Assembly (NCBI RefSeq): GCF_001570545.1
Contig: NZ_BBXD01000031.1
Location: forward strand, 22,619-86,618
Direction: 5' to 3'
DNA from: Herbidospora mongoliensis
GTDB lineage: Bacteria > Actinomycetota > Actinomycetes > Streptosporangiales > Streptosporangiaceae
Length of the DNA stretch: 64,000 nucleotides
Below the pieces are notes generated by a model. The model ran no database searches, was not told where the DNA came from, and worked only from the letters and a program-made list of their open reading frames with translations. Positions 18,564 to 25,239 of this stretch are shown in pieces (position 1 is the first letter of the stretch; each line of letters begins with the position of its first letter). A program made the translations under genes and the position numbers.

Positions 18564-19346
18564 GTGCGGGAGTACATCGGCTTTCTGTTGCGGACCCTCT
18601 ACGCCCGCTTCGCCGCCGACGGCTCCGGGCCACGCGACTACGTGCTCCTTGAGGCGCTGGCCGACCAGGCGGCGGAATCGCAGCAGGAACTCGCCAAGGG
18701 GCTCGGCATCAACCGGACGATCATGGTTCGGCTGATCGACCGGTTGTCCGAGGAGGGGCTCGTCGTCCGGACGGTGAATCCGGCCAACCGGCGGTCCCAT
18801 GTGATCTCGGTCACGTCCAAGGGCCGCGACGTCCTTGAGGGGATGCGGGCGGCCATGGCCGCCCGCGACAGCGAGCTGACCGCCGCCCTCACCCCCGCCG
18901 AGCGCGACCGCTTCACCGAGCTGCTCGCCCGGCTGGTGGGATCGGCGGGGAGCGCGGAGCATCTGGTCTCCCAGGCCCACTTCATGGCGCGCCGCCGGGG
19001 CGACGCGCTGCTGGCCGGGGCCGGGATGAAGATGCGCTACTTCGGGCCGTTGTGGACGATCGGACACCACGGCCCCTGCCCGCAGCAGCGGCTCGCCGAG
19101 GTGATGGGCTACACCGAGGCCGCCGCCGCCCAGGTCGTCGAGGAGCTGGTCGCGTCCGGTTCCGTGGCCAGGGGACACGACCCTCTCGACCGACGGCGGT
19201 ACGCCCTCGAACTCACCCCCACCGGGATGGAACGGCTCGAAACCGCGCAGAGCGCGGCGGATACGCTGCAGGGAGAAGTGATCGCCGCCCTGGGAGGCCC
19301 GGCCGAGGGCGAGGAGTTCGGGGAGCTGCTCCGGAGGCTGGTGTGA
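18564..19346 (+). CDS. MarR-family regulator with two winged-helix domains
   Basis: At 260 residues this is about 100 longer than a normal MarR protein. Residues 1-130 form a full MarR winged helix (YVLLEALADQAAESQQELAKGLGINRTIMVRLIDRLSEEGLVVRTVNPANRRSHVISVT in pieces). A second, related winged helix occupies about 150-250 (WTIGHHGPCPQQRLAEVMGY...VEELVASGSVARGHDPLDRRRYALELTPTG). Both halves keep the DRR-type wing (NPANRRS, DPLDRRR). It may work as a pseudo-dimer within one chain. GTG start without a clear ribosome site. Stop overlaps the next start. Confidence 0.87.
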   Translation: MREYIGFLLRTLYARFAADGSGPRDYVLLEALADQAAESQQELAKGLGINRTIMVRLIDRLSEEGLVVRTVNPANRRSHVISVTSKGRDVLEGMRAAMAARDSELTAALTPAERDRFTELLARLVGSAGSAEHLVSQAHFMARRRGDALLAGAGMKMRYFGPLWTIGHHGPCPQQRLAEVMGYTEAAAAQVVEELVASGSVARGHDPLDRRRYALELTPTGMERLETAQSAADTLQGEVIAALGGPAEGEEFGELLRRLV

Positions 19347-19834
19347 CCGACCGCAAGCCCGTTGGGATGGATTTCGAGACCTGGATCGACCGTCAGATCC
19401 GCGAGGCCGCCGCGCGAGGCGAGTTCGACAACCTGCCCGGGGCCGGGAAACCGCTGCCGCGCGGGCGGGACGACGAGATGGGCTGGGTCAAGCGGAAACT
19501 CGACGAGGAAGGACTCGAGTTCCCGCTGCCCGGAGGGCTGGGCCTGCGGCGGGAGGCCGAGAAGGTCCGGGCGGCCGCCGTCGCCGCTCCGTCCGAGGCG
19601 CGGGCCCGGGAGCTCGTCGAGGAGATGAACGAGCGGATCAAGGACGCGGTGCGCCATCCGATGGCCGGGCCGCCCGTGATCGTCCCCCTCATCGACGAGG
19701 ACGAAGTGATCGCGGCCTGGCGGTCGGCACATCCGCCCACCCCACCGAAGGTCATCGCACCGACGCCGCCACCACGTGCGTGGTGGCGGCGGTTGCTGTA
19801 CCGGGCTAGGCCGAGGGGGTACGGGGGTCGATGA
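19343..19834 (+). CDS. DUF1992 (DnaJ-C28-like) protein
   Basis: The 163-residue protein opens with the DUF1992 signature FETWIDRQIREAAARGEFDNL followed by PGAGKPLP and a VKRKLDEEGLEFPLP stretch. DUF1992 occurs alone in bacteria and in eukaryotic DNAJC28; its biochemical role is unknown. The GTG start overlaps the MarR stop (GTGA) and has a CCGGAGG ribosome site within the MarR gene. The last 30 residues are Pro/Arg-rich. Its 3' end overlaps the convergent Band-7 gene by 29 bases. Confidence 0.88.
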   Translation: MTDRKPVGMDFETWIDRQIREAAARGEFDNLPGAGKPLPRGRDDEMGWVKRKLDEEGLEFPLPGGLGLRREAEKVRAAAVAAPSEARARELVEEMNERIKDAVRHPMAGPPVIVPLIDEDEVIAAWRSAHPPTPPKVIAPTPPPRAWWRRLLYRARPRGYGGR

Positions 19835-20456
19835 TCAGAGTCGTCGAGCGTTCCCCCGCGAGTTGCAGGGTGCGCAGTTGCAGGAGGGCCGGGTGCTCCT
19901 CCAGCAGGCGGGCCGTGTTCGCGAGGGAGCGCAGCGCCGCCGCCTCCGCACGGGCCTCCTCCAGTACGGCCTTGCCCCGCTCACGCGCCACGACCGCGTC
20001 CATCGCCGCGCGGCGCAGCTCGCCGGGGAGCATCAGGTCGCGGATCCGGAACTCGGTGACCTCGATGCCGAGGGGGGTCGCCTCAGCGCGTATCGGCTCG
20101 AGATCCGGGGCCGAACGGTCGGTCAGGAGCGCTTCGAGATCCACCCCGGCGACCTTGACGCGGATCGCGTCCTGGAGGGCGGCGTACAGGACCTGGATCG
20201 GCTTCGCGACGCCGTTGGTGAACGCGACCGGGTCGGTGACCAGCCACGACGCCGTCGCCGAGACACGGATCGAGACGCCGTCGCGGGTCAGGACCTCCTG
20301 GCCGGGGACGTGCATCAGCTGGGGCCTGACGTCCACCGTGACGTGAGACGTCCGCCGGGGGTTGTACCGGTGCCGGCCCGGGCCCAGGACCTGCTCGAAC
20401 CTGCCGTCGCGGAACGCCAGCACGCGCTGCCACTCCATCACCGTGATCGTCGCCAT
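19806..20456 (-). CDS. SPFH/Band-7 (slipin-like) protein
   Basis: The 216-residue protein shows the slipin core: VGxGRHRYN-type segment LGPGRHRYNPRR, VDVRPQLMHVPGQEVLTRDGVSIRVSA, and the C-terminal RRAAMDAVVARERGKAVLEEARAEA helix. An N-terminal membrane helix is absent (it begins MATITVMEWQRVLAF), so it is soluble or membrane-associated through partners. Start ATG 20456 follows GGGGTGAGC. SPFH proteins organise membrane microdomains; the partner is unclear. Confidence 0.85.
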   Translation of the reverse strand: MATITVMEWQRVLAFRDGRFEQVLGPGRHRYNPRRTSHVTVDVRPQLMHVPGQEVLTRDGVSIRVSATASWLVTDPVAFTNGVAKPIQVLYAALQDAIRVKVAGVDLEALLTDRSAPDLEPIRAEATPLGIEVTEFRIRDLMLPGELRRAAMDAVVARERGKAVLEEARAEAAALRSLANTARLLEEHPALLQLRTLQLAGERSTTLIIDPRTPSA

Positions 20457-20823
20457 CTTGCTCACCCCTTTTCGTCGCTTTGCGGAGGACGGCCTCCGGC
20501 GGGACGCGCGGAGCTTGGGCGGGGGCACTCCGTCCGTGGACGGGAGCCCGCAGGGCCCGCACAACCGCATCGAACTCGACCCGCCGGAGGTCGCCTTAGG
20601 GAGTCGAACCCATGGTCTAGTGACCTGCCAGAGAAGGATGGTGCGACGCGATACGGGGAACGCGGACCGGCGATGTCCGGGGCGCCCCTGCTGTGCCGCA
20701 CCGAGATCAACGGTAGGGGTGAGTTGCGCGGTATGCGAAGGGATTTCGGGGGCGCGGCTCGCGTTCACCCCTCCTTCCAGAATCCGCTATGCTGGCACAG
20801 CACTTCGCGCAAGCGAGTGCGGC
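20457..20823. other. Intergenic region holding the tRNA promoter
   Basis: No gene is convincing here. A likely promoter for the tRNA is TTCACC (20764-20769), an 18-base spacer and TATGCT (20788-20793), about 30 bases before the tRNA. On the minus strand at about 20595-20620 the text GGGTTCGACTCCC resembles a tRNA T-arm, but the rest does not fold as a tRNA. Confidence 0.55.
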
Positions 20824-20896
20824 GGGGCTATAGCGCAGCTGGTAGCGCACCTCCATGGCATGGAGGGGGTCTGGGGTTCGAATCCCCATAGCTCCA
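20824..20896 (+). tRNA. tRNA-Ala (anticodon GGC)
   Basis: A 73-nt cloverleaf folds without error: acceptor GGGGCTA with TAGCTCC, including the G3-U70 wobble that identifies alanine tRNAs; D-stem GCGC/GCGC; anticodon stem CCTCC/GGAGG with loop ATGGCAT (anticodon GGC); T-stem TGGGG/CCCCA with loop TTCGAAT; discriminator A. The CCA tail is not encoded, as is common in actinobacteria. Confidence 0.97.
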
Positions 20897-20898
20897 CT

Positions 20899-21153
20899 GG
20901 CGAATGGATGGCTCGTGGTTGTTGCCCCTTCGGGGCACCTGCCACGGGCCATTCGCCATTTCTGCATACGGGGGGACGACCCCCCGAACCCCCCGATACG
21001 AGAGGGCTGTCGCCCCCTCGCGCTCCCCTGGCCGCTCTCGCGGCCCGGCATCGCTGTCGCTCTGGGGTCGCTGCGCTCCCTTGCGAAGAGCTCCGCCCCT
21101 CGCTCTCCCCGGAAGGGCCTCGCTATCGCTCGGGTGGAGCTCGCTTCGCTCGG
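20899..21153 (+). repeat. Structured non-coding repeat, copy A (tRNA-proximal)
   Basis: Two bases after the tRNA begins a stretch that recurs at 22251-22481. It opens with a long stem-loop: GGCGAAT/ATTCGCC and GGCTCGTGG/CCACGGGCC, with an inner GCCCC-TTCG-GGGC hairpin (20899-20957). After it come shared blocks GACGACCC, CGAGAGGGCT, CCCCCTCGCGCTCCCC, GGTCGCTGCGCTCC, GCTCCGCCCCTCG and CTCGCTTCGCTCGG. No coding function is evident; minus-strand frames give Arg/Gly-rich nonsense. Confidence 0.75.
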
Positions 21154-21494
21154 ATGATGGATTAGAGCCGCGCCGGACCGGCTGAGATGTCGATTTGATC
21201 TTCTGAGTGACCAACTGAGTTACTGCGGCCTGGTGGATCGCTTCATGGCATAAGCGTTGAGCGAAGTTGACGCGATAAACGTGGATGAGTTCATGGAAAC
21301 GGGCCCGATGGAACGGCTCGTCGGCCGCAGGGTGCTTCAGGTGTGAACCTTCGGGTGATGCTTTCCCACCTCCGTCGTGTGAATTTCCGTGTGAGCTCCC
21401 TATTTCCACAGCGGGTAATTCGACGTACTCCGTCGGTGCCGACATCGCTGTACTCCTGGGTGACAACCGTCGTATTCACCAGGAAGGAACAATC

Positions 21495-22046
21495 GTGACA
21501 CTCAAGAACGGTCTCCGCGCGCTGGCGATGGGAGCCCTGCTCACCGTCCCCATCGCGGCCGTCAGCGCCACGCCCGCGATGGCCGCCACCAATGTCGTGG
21601 CGTCCGGCGGGCAGCTTTTCGTCAGCGCGGGCTTCGCCGACGACGACATCTCCATCAACGTCGAAGGCGGTTTCCTCGTCGTCAGGAACTTCAACGACGC
21701 CATCTTCGCAGGCAGCGTCACCTGCACGAACGTCGATCCCCGCACGGTCCGGTGCGCCGGCGCGGGCATCACCAAGATGCTGGTGCGCACCAACACAGGG
21801 GCCGACACGGTGCGGAACAACACCGCCCTCCCGGCCCAGGCCTTTCTCGGGCCGGACGGTGACCTCTACTACGGCGGCTCGGCCCGCGACCTCGTCTCAG
21901 GCGAGGGCGGCAACGACCTCATTGACGGCAACGTGGGCAATGACGTCCTGATCGGCGACGAGGGCGGATTCGACCAGGTCTTCGGCGGTCCGGGCACAGA
22001 CCTGTGCACGGCCGAGAAGGAGACCACCTGCGAGGGCGAGGCGTGA
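21495..22046 (+). CDS. Small secreted RTX-like calcium-binding protein
   Basis: The 183-residue protein has a clear Sec signal (MTLKNGLRALAMGALLTVPIAAVSATPAMA-A, cleavage near residue 31). The C-terminal third carries degenerate RTX/hemolysin nonapeptides: GEGGNDLIDG, VGNDVLIGD, GGFDQVFGG and GPGTDLC. There is no catalytic domain, so it is a short surface or secreted Ca-binding protein of unknown role. Four cysteines, including two in the C-terminal DLCTAEKETTC, may form disulfides. GTG 21495 follows AGGAAGGAAC. The gene is bracketed by the two copies of the non-coding repeat. Confidence 0.82.
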   Translation: MTLKNGLRALAMGALLTVPIAAVSATPAMAATNVVASGGQLFVSAGFADDDISINVEGGFLVVRNFNDAIFAGSVTCTNVDPRTVRCAGAGITKMLVRTNTGADTVRNNTALPAQAFLGPDGDLYYGGSARDLVSGEGGNDLIDGNVGNDVLIGDEGGFDQVFGGPGTDLCTAEKETTCEGEA

Positions 22047-22098
22047 CACCGAAGGACATCGGACCCGGTAGGGCTCGACAGGGTCCCCAGGGTTGCCG

Positions 22099-22127
22099 AG
22101 GCCGGCCTCATTCGGACCGGCCTTCCA
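22099..22127 (+). terminator. Hairpin after the RTX-like gene
   Basis: Inverted repeat AGGCCGG / CCGGCCT (22099-22105 and 22117-22123) with an 11-base loop, 53 bases after the stop. There is no T-tract, so it is a weak or Rho-assisted terminator. Confidence 0.5.
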
Positions 22128-22250
22128 GCCGATCTCGTTGCAGGCCCGGTGTTCGCGCGTCTTGACCTGCAGCGTGGCGTGGGCGACGCCATCATTCATG
22201 AGGCATCTCGGTCCGGCTGATCGAGTCGAGTAGACGAGCGTTGGCTCCTT

Positions 22251-22481
22251 GCGAAATGGATGGCTCGTGGTTGTCGGCCCTTCGGAGCCAACTGTCGCGG
22301 GCCATTTCGCGTTTGCGTACACGGGGGACGACCCGTCGAACCCCCGATGCGAGAGGGCTCGCGCCCCCTCGCGCTCCCCCTAGCCGCTTTCGCGTCCTGG
22401 CGTCGCTTTGCTCCAGGTCGCTGCGCTCCTTGCTAAGGGCTCCGCCCCTCGTGATCCCCGGCTGGGCCTCGCTTCGCTCGG
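22251..22481 (+). repeat. Structured non-coding repeat, copy B
   Basis: Direct copy of the element at 20899-21153, diverged but with the same order of blocks. Its opening stem is GCGAAAT/ATTTCGC where copy A has GCGAAT/ATTCGC, so an extra A in one arm is matched by an extra T in the other. The TGGATGGCTCGTGGTTGT segment is shared almost exactly. The copy ends with CTCGCTTCGCTCGG, as copy A does. Confidence 0.75.
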
Positions 22482-22528
22482 TCACGGTCTTTGCTTCCGA
22501 GAAGGCGGCCCCGACTTCGAACCTTCAA

Positions 22529-22789
22529 CTATGACTCGATGAGTTCGTCGAGTTTATCTACTGATCTCGGTGTGCCCAGTTCCTGGGCGGCAGACGTCAG
22601 ACGCTTGTGGTAATCCGAAGAAATGGGGAGTTCGTCCTCATAGATCCACGAGCACATCGTGTCAAAGGCCAGTTCCTCCTCGCCCACGCTCATCAAGTAA
22701 CGAACATCGGCGATAACCTCCTCCGACGTCAGGGGAGAGTCCTCAAGAAGTTGTGAGATGAGGGCTCGGAGGTACTGATATCGCTCCAT
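22529..22789 (-). CDS. MafI-like immunity protein (orphan)
   Basis: An 86-residue acidic helical protein. The pattern resembles MafI-family immunity proteins of polymorphic toxin systems: a leading helix LRALISQLLED, then LTSEEVIADVRYLMSVGEEELAFDTMCSWIYEDELPISSDYHKRL in pieces, then an AAQELG helix. Composition is noticeably less GC-rich than neighbours, which suggests transfer. No toxin gene is visible on either side, so it may be a leftover or orphan protector against toxins of competitors. Family assignment is by eye. Confidence 0.6.
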   Translation of the reverse strand: MERYQYLRALISQLLEDSPLTSEEVIADVRYLMSVGEEELAFDTMCSWIYEDELPISSDYHKRLTSAAQELGTPRSVDKLDELIES

Positions 22790-23436
22790 CTTTCAGGGTC
22801 CTTTTCCCGCATAGACTCTTTGATCTCCGGTGACGGCGGTGCGTCGGTCGCCAGGTGGTGTTGCCGCCGAGTTTCCAGGTCAGGACCGGTCTGCGTGGCC
22901 TTCAATAGCGCCTGGTGAATGAGCCTTGGCGTATTCCGTGCCGGTGCGGCGGGGTGTGTCGCCTGCGTAGGCGGCGCGAGTTCCCGGCCTCGCCGAAACG
23001 AAAGCTACAGGTCGCTTGGCTCGAATGGTTGGAGGACTCCCCGGCTTTCAAGGGTCCGCCGACCCTCGGGGACCGCGTGACCGTGCCATTCGGTGGGTGG
23101 ACGCGGGTGGGGACCGGCACCGAACAGCTGTTGACGGGTCGTCGCGGCGGGTGCCCGTCTCATCCTCCACGCCAGTCACATGGATGCCCGCGCGTTCTCG
23201 TCGGGGGTGAGGGTGTCTCGGGGTGGGCAGACGCGTGTTGACGAAGCATCGGGCCCTTGGCACTATGTTGGCGATTCGTCCGCTTATCGCCTTTTCGGTG
23301 ATGGACCTTGGGGCTCTCGCCTCCTGTGCTCGGCACGTCCGTCCGAGAGCCGAATCGATCGTGACGTAGAGCGGGTTCGCGTTCGTACCTCAAGCGGATG
23401 CTTGCTGCGGCGCCGAACCTCGAGTGATCAGAATCC
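22790..23436. other. Intergenic region upstream of the ABC-F pair
   Basis: About 650 bases without a supported gene. A + frame from 22915 (MNEPWRIPCRCGGVCRLRRRR) stays open to 23241 but has an irregular composition and no family pattern. The stretch before 23436 probably contains the promoter of the leader/ABC-F transcript; I cannot point to definite -10 and -35 boxes. Confidence 0.4.
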
Positions 23437-23448
23437 AGGAGACCAGAC

Positions 23449-23478
23449 ATGGTGGTTGACGACGACATCTCCGGGTGA
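23449..23478 (+). CDS. Nine-residue leader peptide upstream of ABC-F genes
   Basis: ATG at 23449 follows a strong ribosome site AGGAGA (23437-23442) with 6-base spacing, much better than that of the ABC-F gene itself. It encodes MVVDDDISG, and its TGA sits in the loop of a TCCGGG/CCCGGA hairpin (23470-23485). Three consecutive Asp codons could be the stall point. Resistance ABC-F genes are commonly controlled by drug-stalled leader peptides, so the arrangement is meaningful although unproven. Confidence 0.6.
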   Translation: MVVDDDISG

Positions 23479-23531
23479 TCCCGGAATGGATCGGCCGCAG
23501 GCAGGCGCGTGAGAACGCTGCCGCCGTGGCC
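23470..23531 (+). promoter_or_regulatory. Putative attenuator hairpins between leader peptide and ABC-F gene
   Basis: Two successive stem-loops: TCCGGG-TGAT-CCCGGA (23470-23485), overlapping the leader stop codon, and a larger one closed by GGCC/GGCC with inner GCGT-GAGA-ACGC (23493-23531). A ribosome stalled on the leader would cover the first and could alter the second. No T-tract is seen, so control of translation or Rho access is as likely as classical termination. Confidence 0.45.
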
Positions 23532-23604
23532 ATGTCGTCGTTCCTCCATTCCTGTTTCCTGCTGGGCGGCTTCGGCGCGCCCGCGTCACGTACGAGGTTC
23601 TCGC

Positions 23605-25239
23605 ATGTCCGATGCGTTCATCGTCTGTTCCCACCTGTCCTTCTCCTGGCCCGATGACACCCCGGTGTTCCAGGAGCTCTCGTTCACCGTGCCTACGGGC
23701 CGGACCGGCCTGGTGGCGCCCAACGGCGCCGGCAAGAGCACGTTGCTCAGGCTGATCGCCGGCGCGCTTCGCCCGGCGGCCGGCTCGGTCATGGTGGAGG
23801 GGATCCTGGGGTATCTGCCCCAGACGCTGCCCCTCGCCGGTGATCTGACCGTGGCGGAGGTCCTGGGGGTCGCCGCGGTGATCAGGGCCCTGGACGCCAT
23901 CGAGTCCGGAGACGCGAGCGAGGAGCACTTCACCACGATCGGCAACGACTGGGACGTCGAGGAGCGCACCCGTGCCCAGCTCGACCGGCTGGGCCTCGGC
24001 GACGTCTCCCTCGACCGGCCTCTGCGCACCCTCAGCGGCGGGCAGGTCATCTCGCTCGGGCTGGCCGCGCAGCTGCTGAAGCGGCCCGATGTCCTGCTGC
24101 TCGACGAACCGACCAACAACCTCGACCTCGACGCCCGCCACCGGCTCTATGCGGTGCTCGACGACTGGAGCGGCTGCCTGCTGCTGGTCAGCCACGACAG
24201 GGCGCTGCTCGACCGCATGGACCGCATCGCCGAACTCGACCGGGGCGAGGTCCGGTTCCACGGGGGGAACTTCACCGCGTACGAGGAAGCGGTGCGCGTG
24301 GCGAGGGAGGCCGCCGAGAAGAACGTCCGCAACGCCGAGCAGGAGGTCAAACGGGAGAAGCGCGAGCTGCAGCAGGCTCGCGAGCGCGCTGAACGCCGAG
24401 CGGGCAACGCCGCCCGCAACCTCAAGAACGCCGGCCTTCCGAAGATCTTCGCCGGGACGATGAAGCGCAACGCCCAGGAATCGGCGGGGAAGGCGAACGA
24501 GACGCACACCGCTCGGGTCAGTCAGGCTAAAGCCCGGCTGGACGAGGCGGGGCGTGCCCTGCGCGACGAGCAGAAGATCGCGCTGGAGCTGCCCGGGACC
24601 AACGTTCCGGCCGGGCGCACGGTCTTCCTCGGACGGGGGATGCAGGTCCGCTACGGTGACCGGCCACTCTTCGCCGGGGAGGGCGCCGATCTGACGATCC
24701 GGGGGCCCGAGCGCATCGCCCTGACCGGCTCCAACGGCGTCGGCAAGTCCACCCTGCTACGCGTGATCAATGGCGAGTTGGAGCCGGCGGGCGGCGAGAC
24801 CAGGCGGGCCGATGGCCGGGTCGCCTACCTGTCCCAACGGCTTGACCTGCTGGACCTGGACCGCACCGTGGCGGAGAACCTGGCCGCGTTCGCGCCCGGG
24901 ATGCCCCAGGCGCAGCGGATGAACCTGCTCGCCCGCTTCCTGTTCCGCGGCTCCCGCATCCACCTGCCTGTCGGCGCGCTGTCCGGTGGCGAGCGGTTGC
25001 GCGCCACCCTGGCCTGCGTCCTGTACGCCGAACCGGCGCCCCAGCTTCTCCTGCTGGACGAACCGACCAACAACCTCGACCTGGTCAGCGTCTCCCAATT
25101 GGAAAGCGCGCTCAGCGCCTATGAAGGCGCTTTCGTGGTGGTCAGCCACGACGAGCGGTTCCTCACCGAGATCGGGGTGAACCGCTGGCTGCGGCTCTCC
25201 GAGGGCCGGCTGACGGAGACGGGGACGACCTCGTCGTGA
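23605..25239 (+). CDS. ABC-F ATPase (ribosome-protection type), first of pair
   Basis: The 544-residue protein has two fused nucleotide-binding domains and no membrane helices, as in ABC-F proteins acting at the ribosomal E site. NBD1 has APNGAGKST, LSGGQ and LLLDEPTNNLD; NBD2 has GSNGVGKST, LSGGERLR and LLLDEPTNNLD. The interdomain linker (about 225-330) is a long charged coiled coil (AEKNVRNAEQEVKREKRELQQARERAERRAG in part), the segment that reaches the peptidyl-transferase centre. ATG 23605 has a weak ribosome site, consistent with control by the leader. Probably antibiotic resistance or translation rescue; specificity is unknown. Confidence 0.9.
   Translation: MSDAFIVCSHLSFSWPDDTPVFQELSFTVPTGRTGLVAPNGAGKSTLLRLIAGALRPAAGSVMVEGILGYLPQTLPLAGDLTVAEVLGVAAVIRALDAIESGDASEEHFTTIGNDWDVEERTRAQLDRLGLGDVSLDRPLRTLSGGQVISLGLAAQLLKRPDVLLLDEPTNNLDLDARHRLYAVLDDWSGCLLLVSHDRALLDRMDRIAELDRGEVRFHGGNFTAYEEAVRVAREAAEKNVRNAEQEVKREKRELQQARERAERRAGNAARNLKNAGLPKIFAGTMKRNAQESAGKANETHTARVSQAKARLDEAGRALRDEQKIALELPGTNVPAGRTVFLGRGMQVRYGDRPLFAGEGADLTIRGPERIALTGSNGVGKSTLLRVINGELEPAGGETRRADGRVAYLSQRLDLLDLDRTVAENLAAFAPGMPQAQRMNLLARFLFRGSRIHLPVGALSGGERLRATLACVLYAEPAPQLLLLDEPTNNLDLVSVSQLESALSAYEGAFVVVSHDERFLTEIGVNRWLRLSEGRLTETGTTSS

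Noticed and set aside
20591..20650. tRNA-like text on the minus strand (GGGTTCGACTCCC T-arm and a GGTC/GACC arm)
   Set aside because: The acceptor and D stems do not form and the anticodon arm is wrong, so it is at most a remnant or chance resemblance.
22915..23241. Open frame MNEPWRIPCRCGG... as a possible toxin partner for the MafI-like gene
   Set aside because: It is on the opposite strand, has no toxin motif, and becomes low-complexity after residue 60.
23532..23657. A second possible leader reading frame (MSSFLHSCFLLGG...) overlapping the first ABC-F start
   Set aside because: It lacks a ribosome site, and its later part is only the out-of-frame reading of the ABC-F gene.
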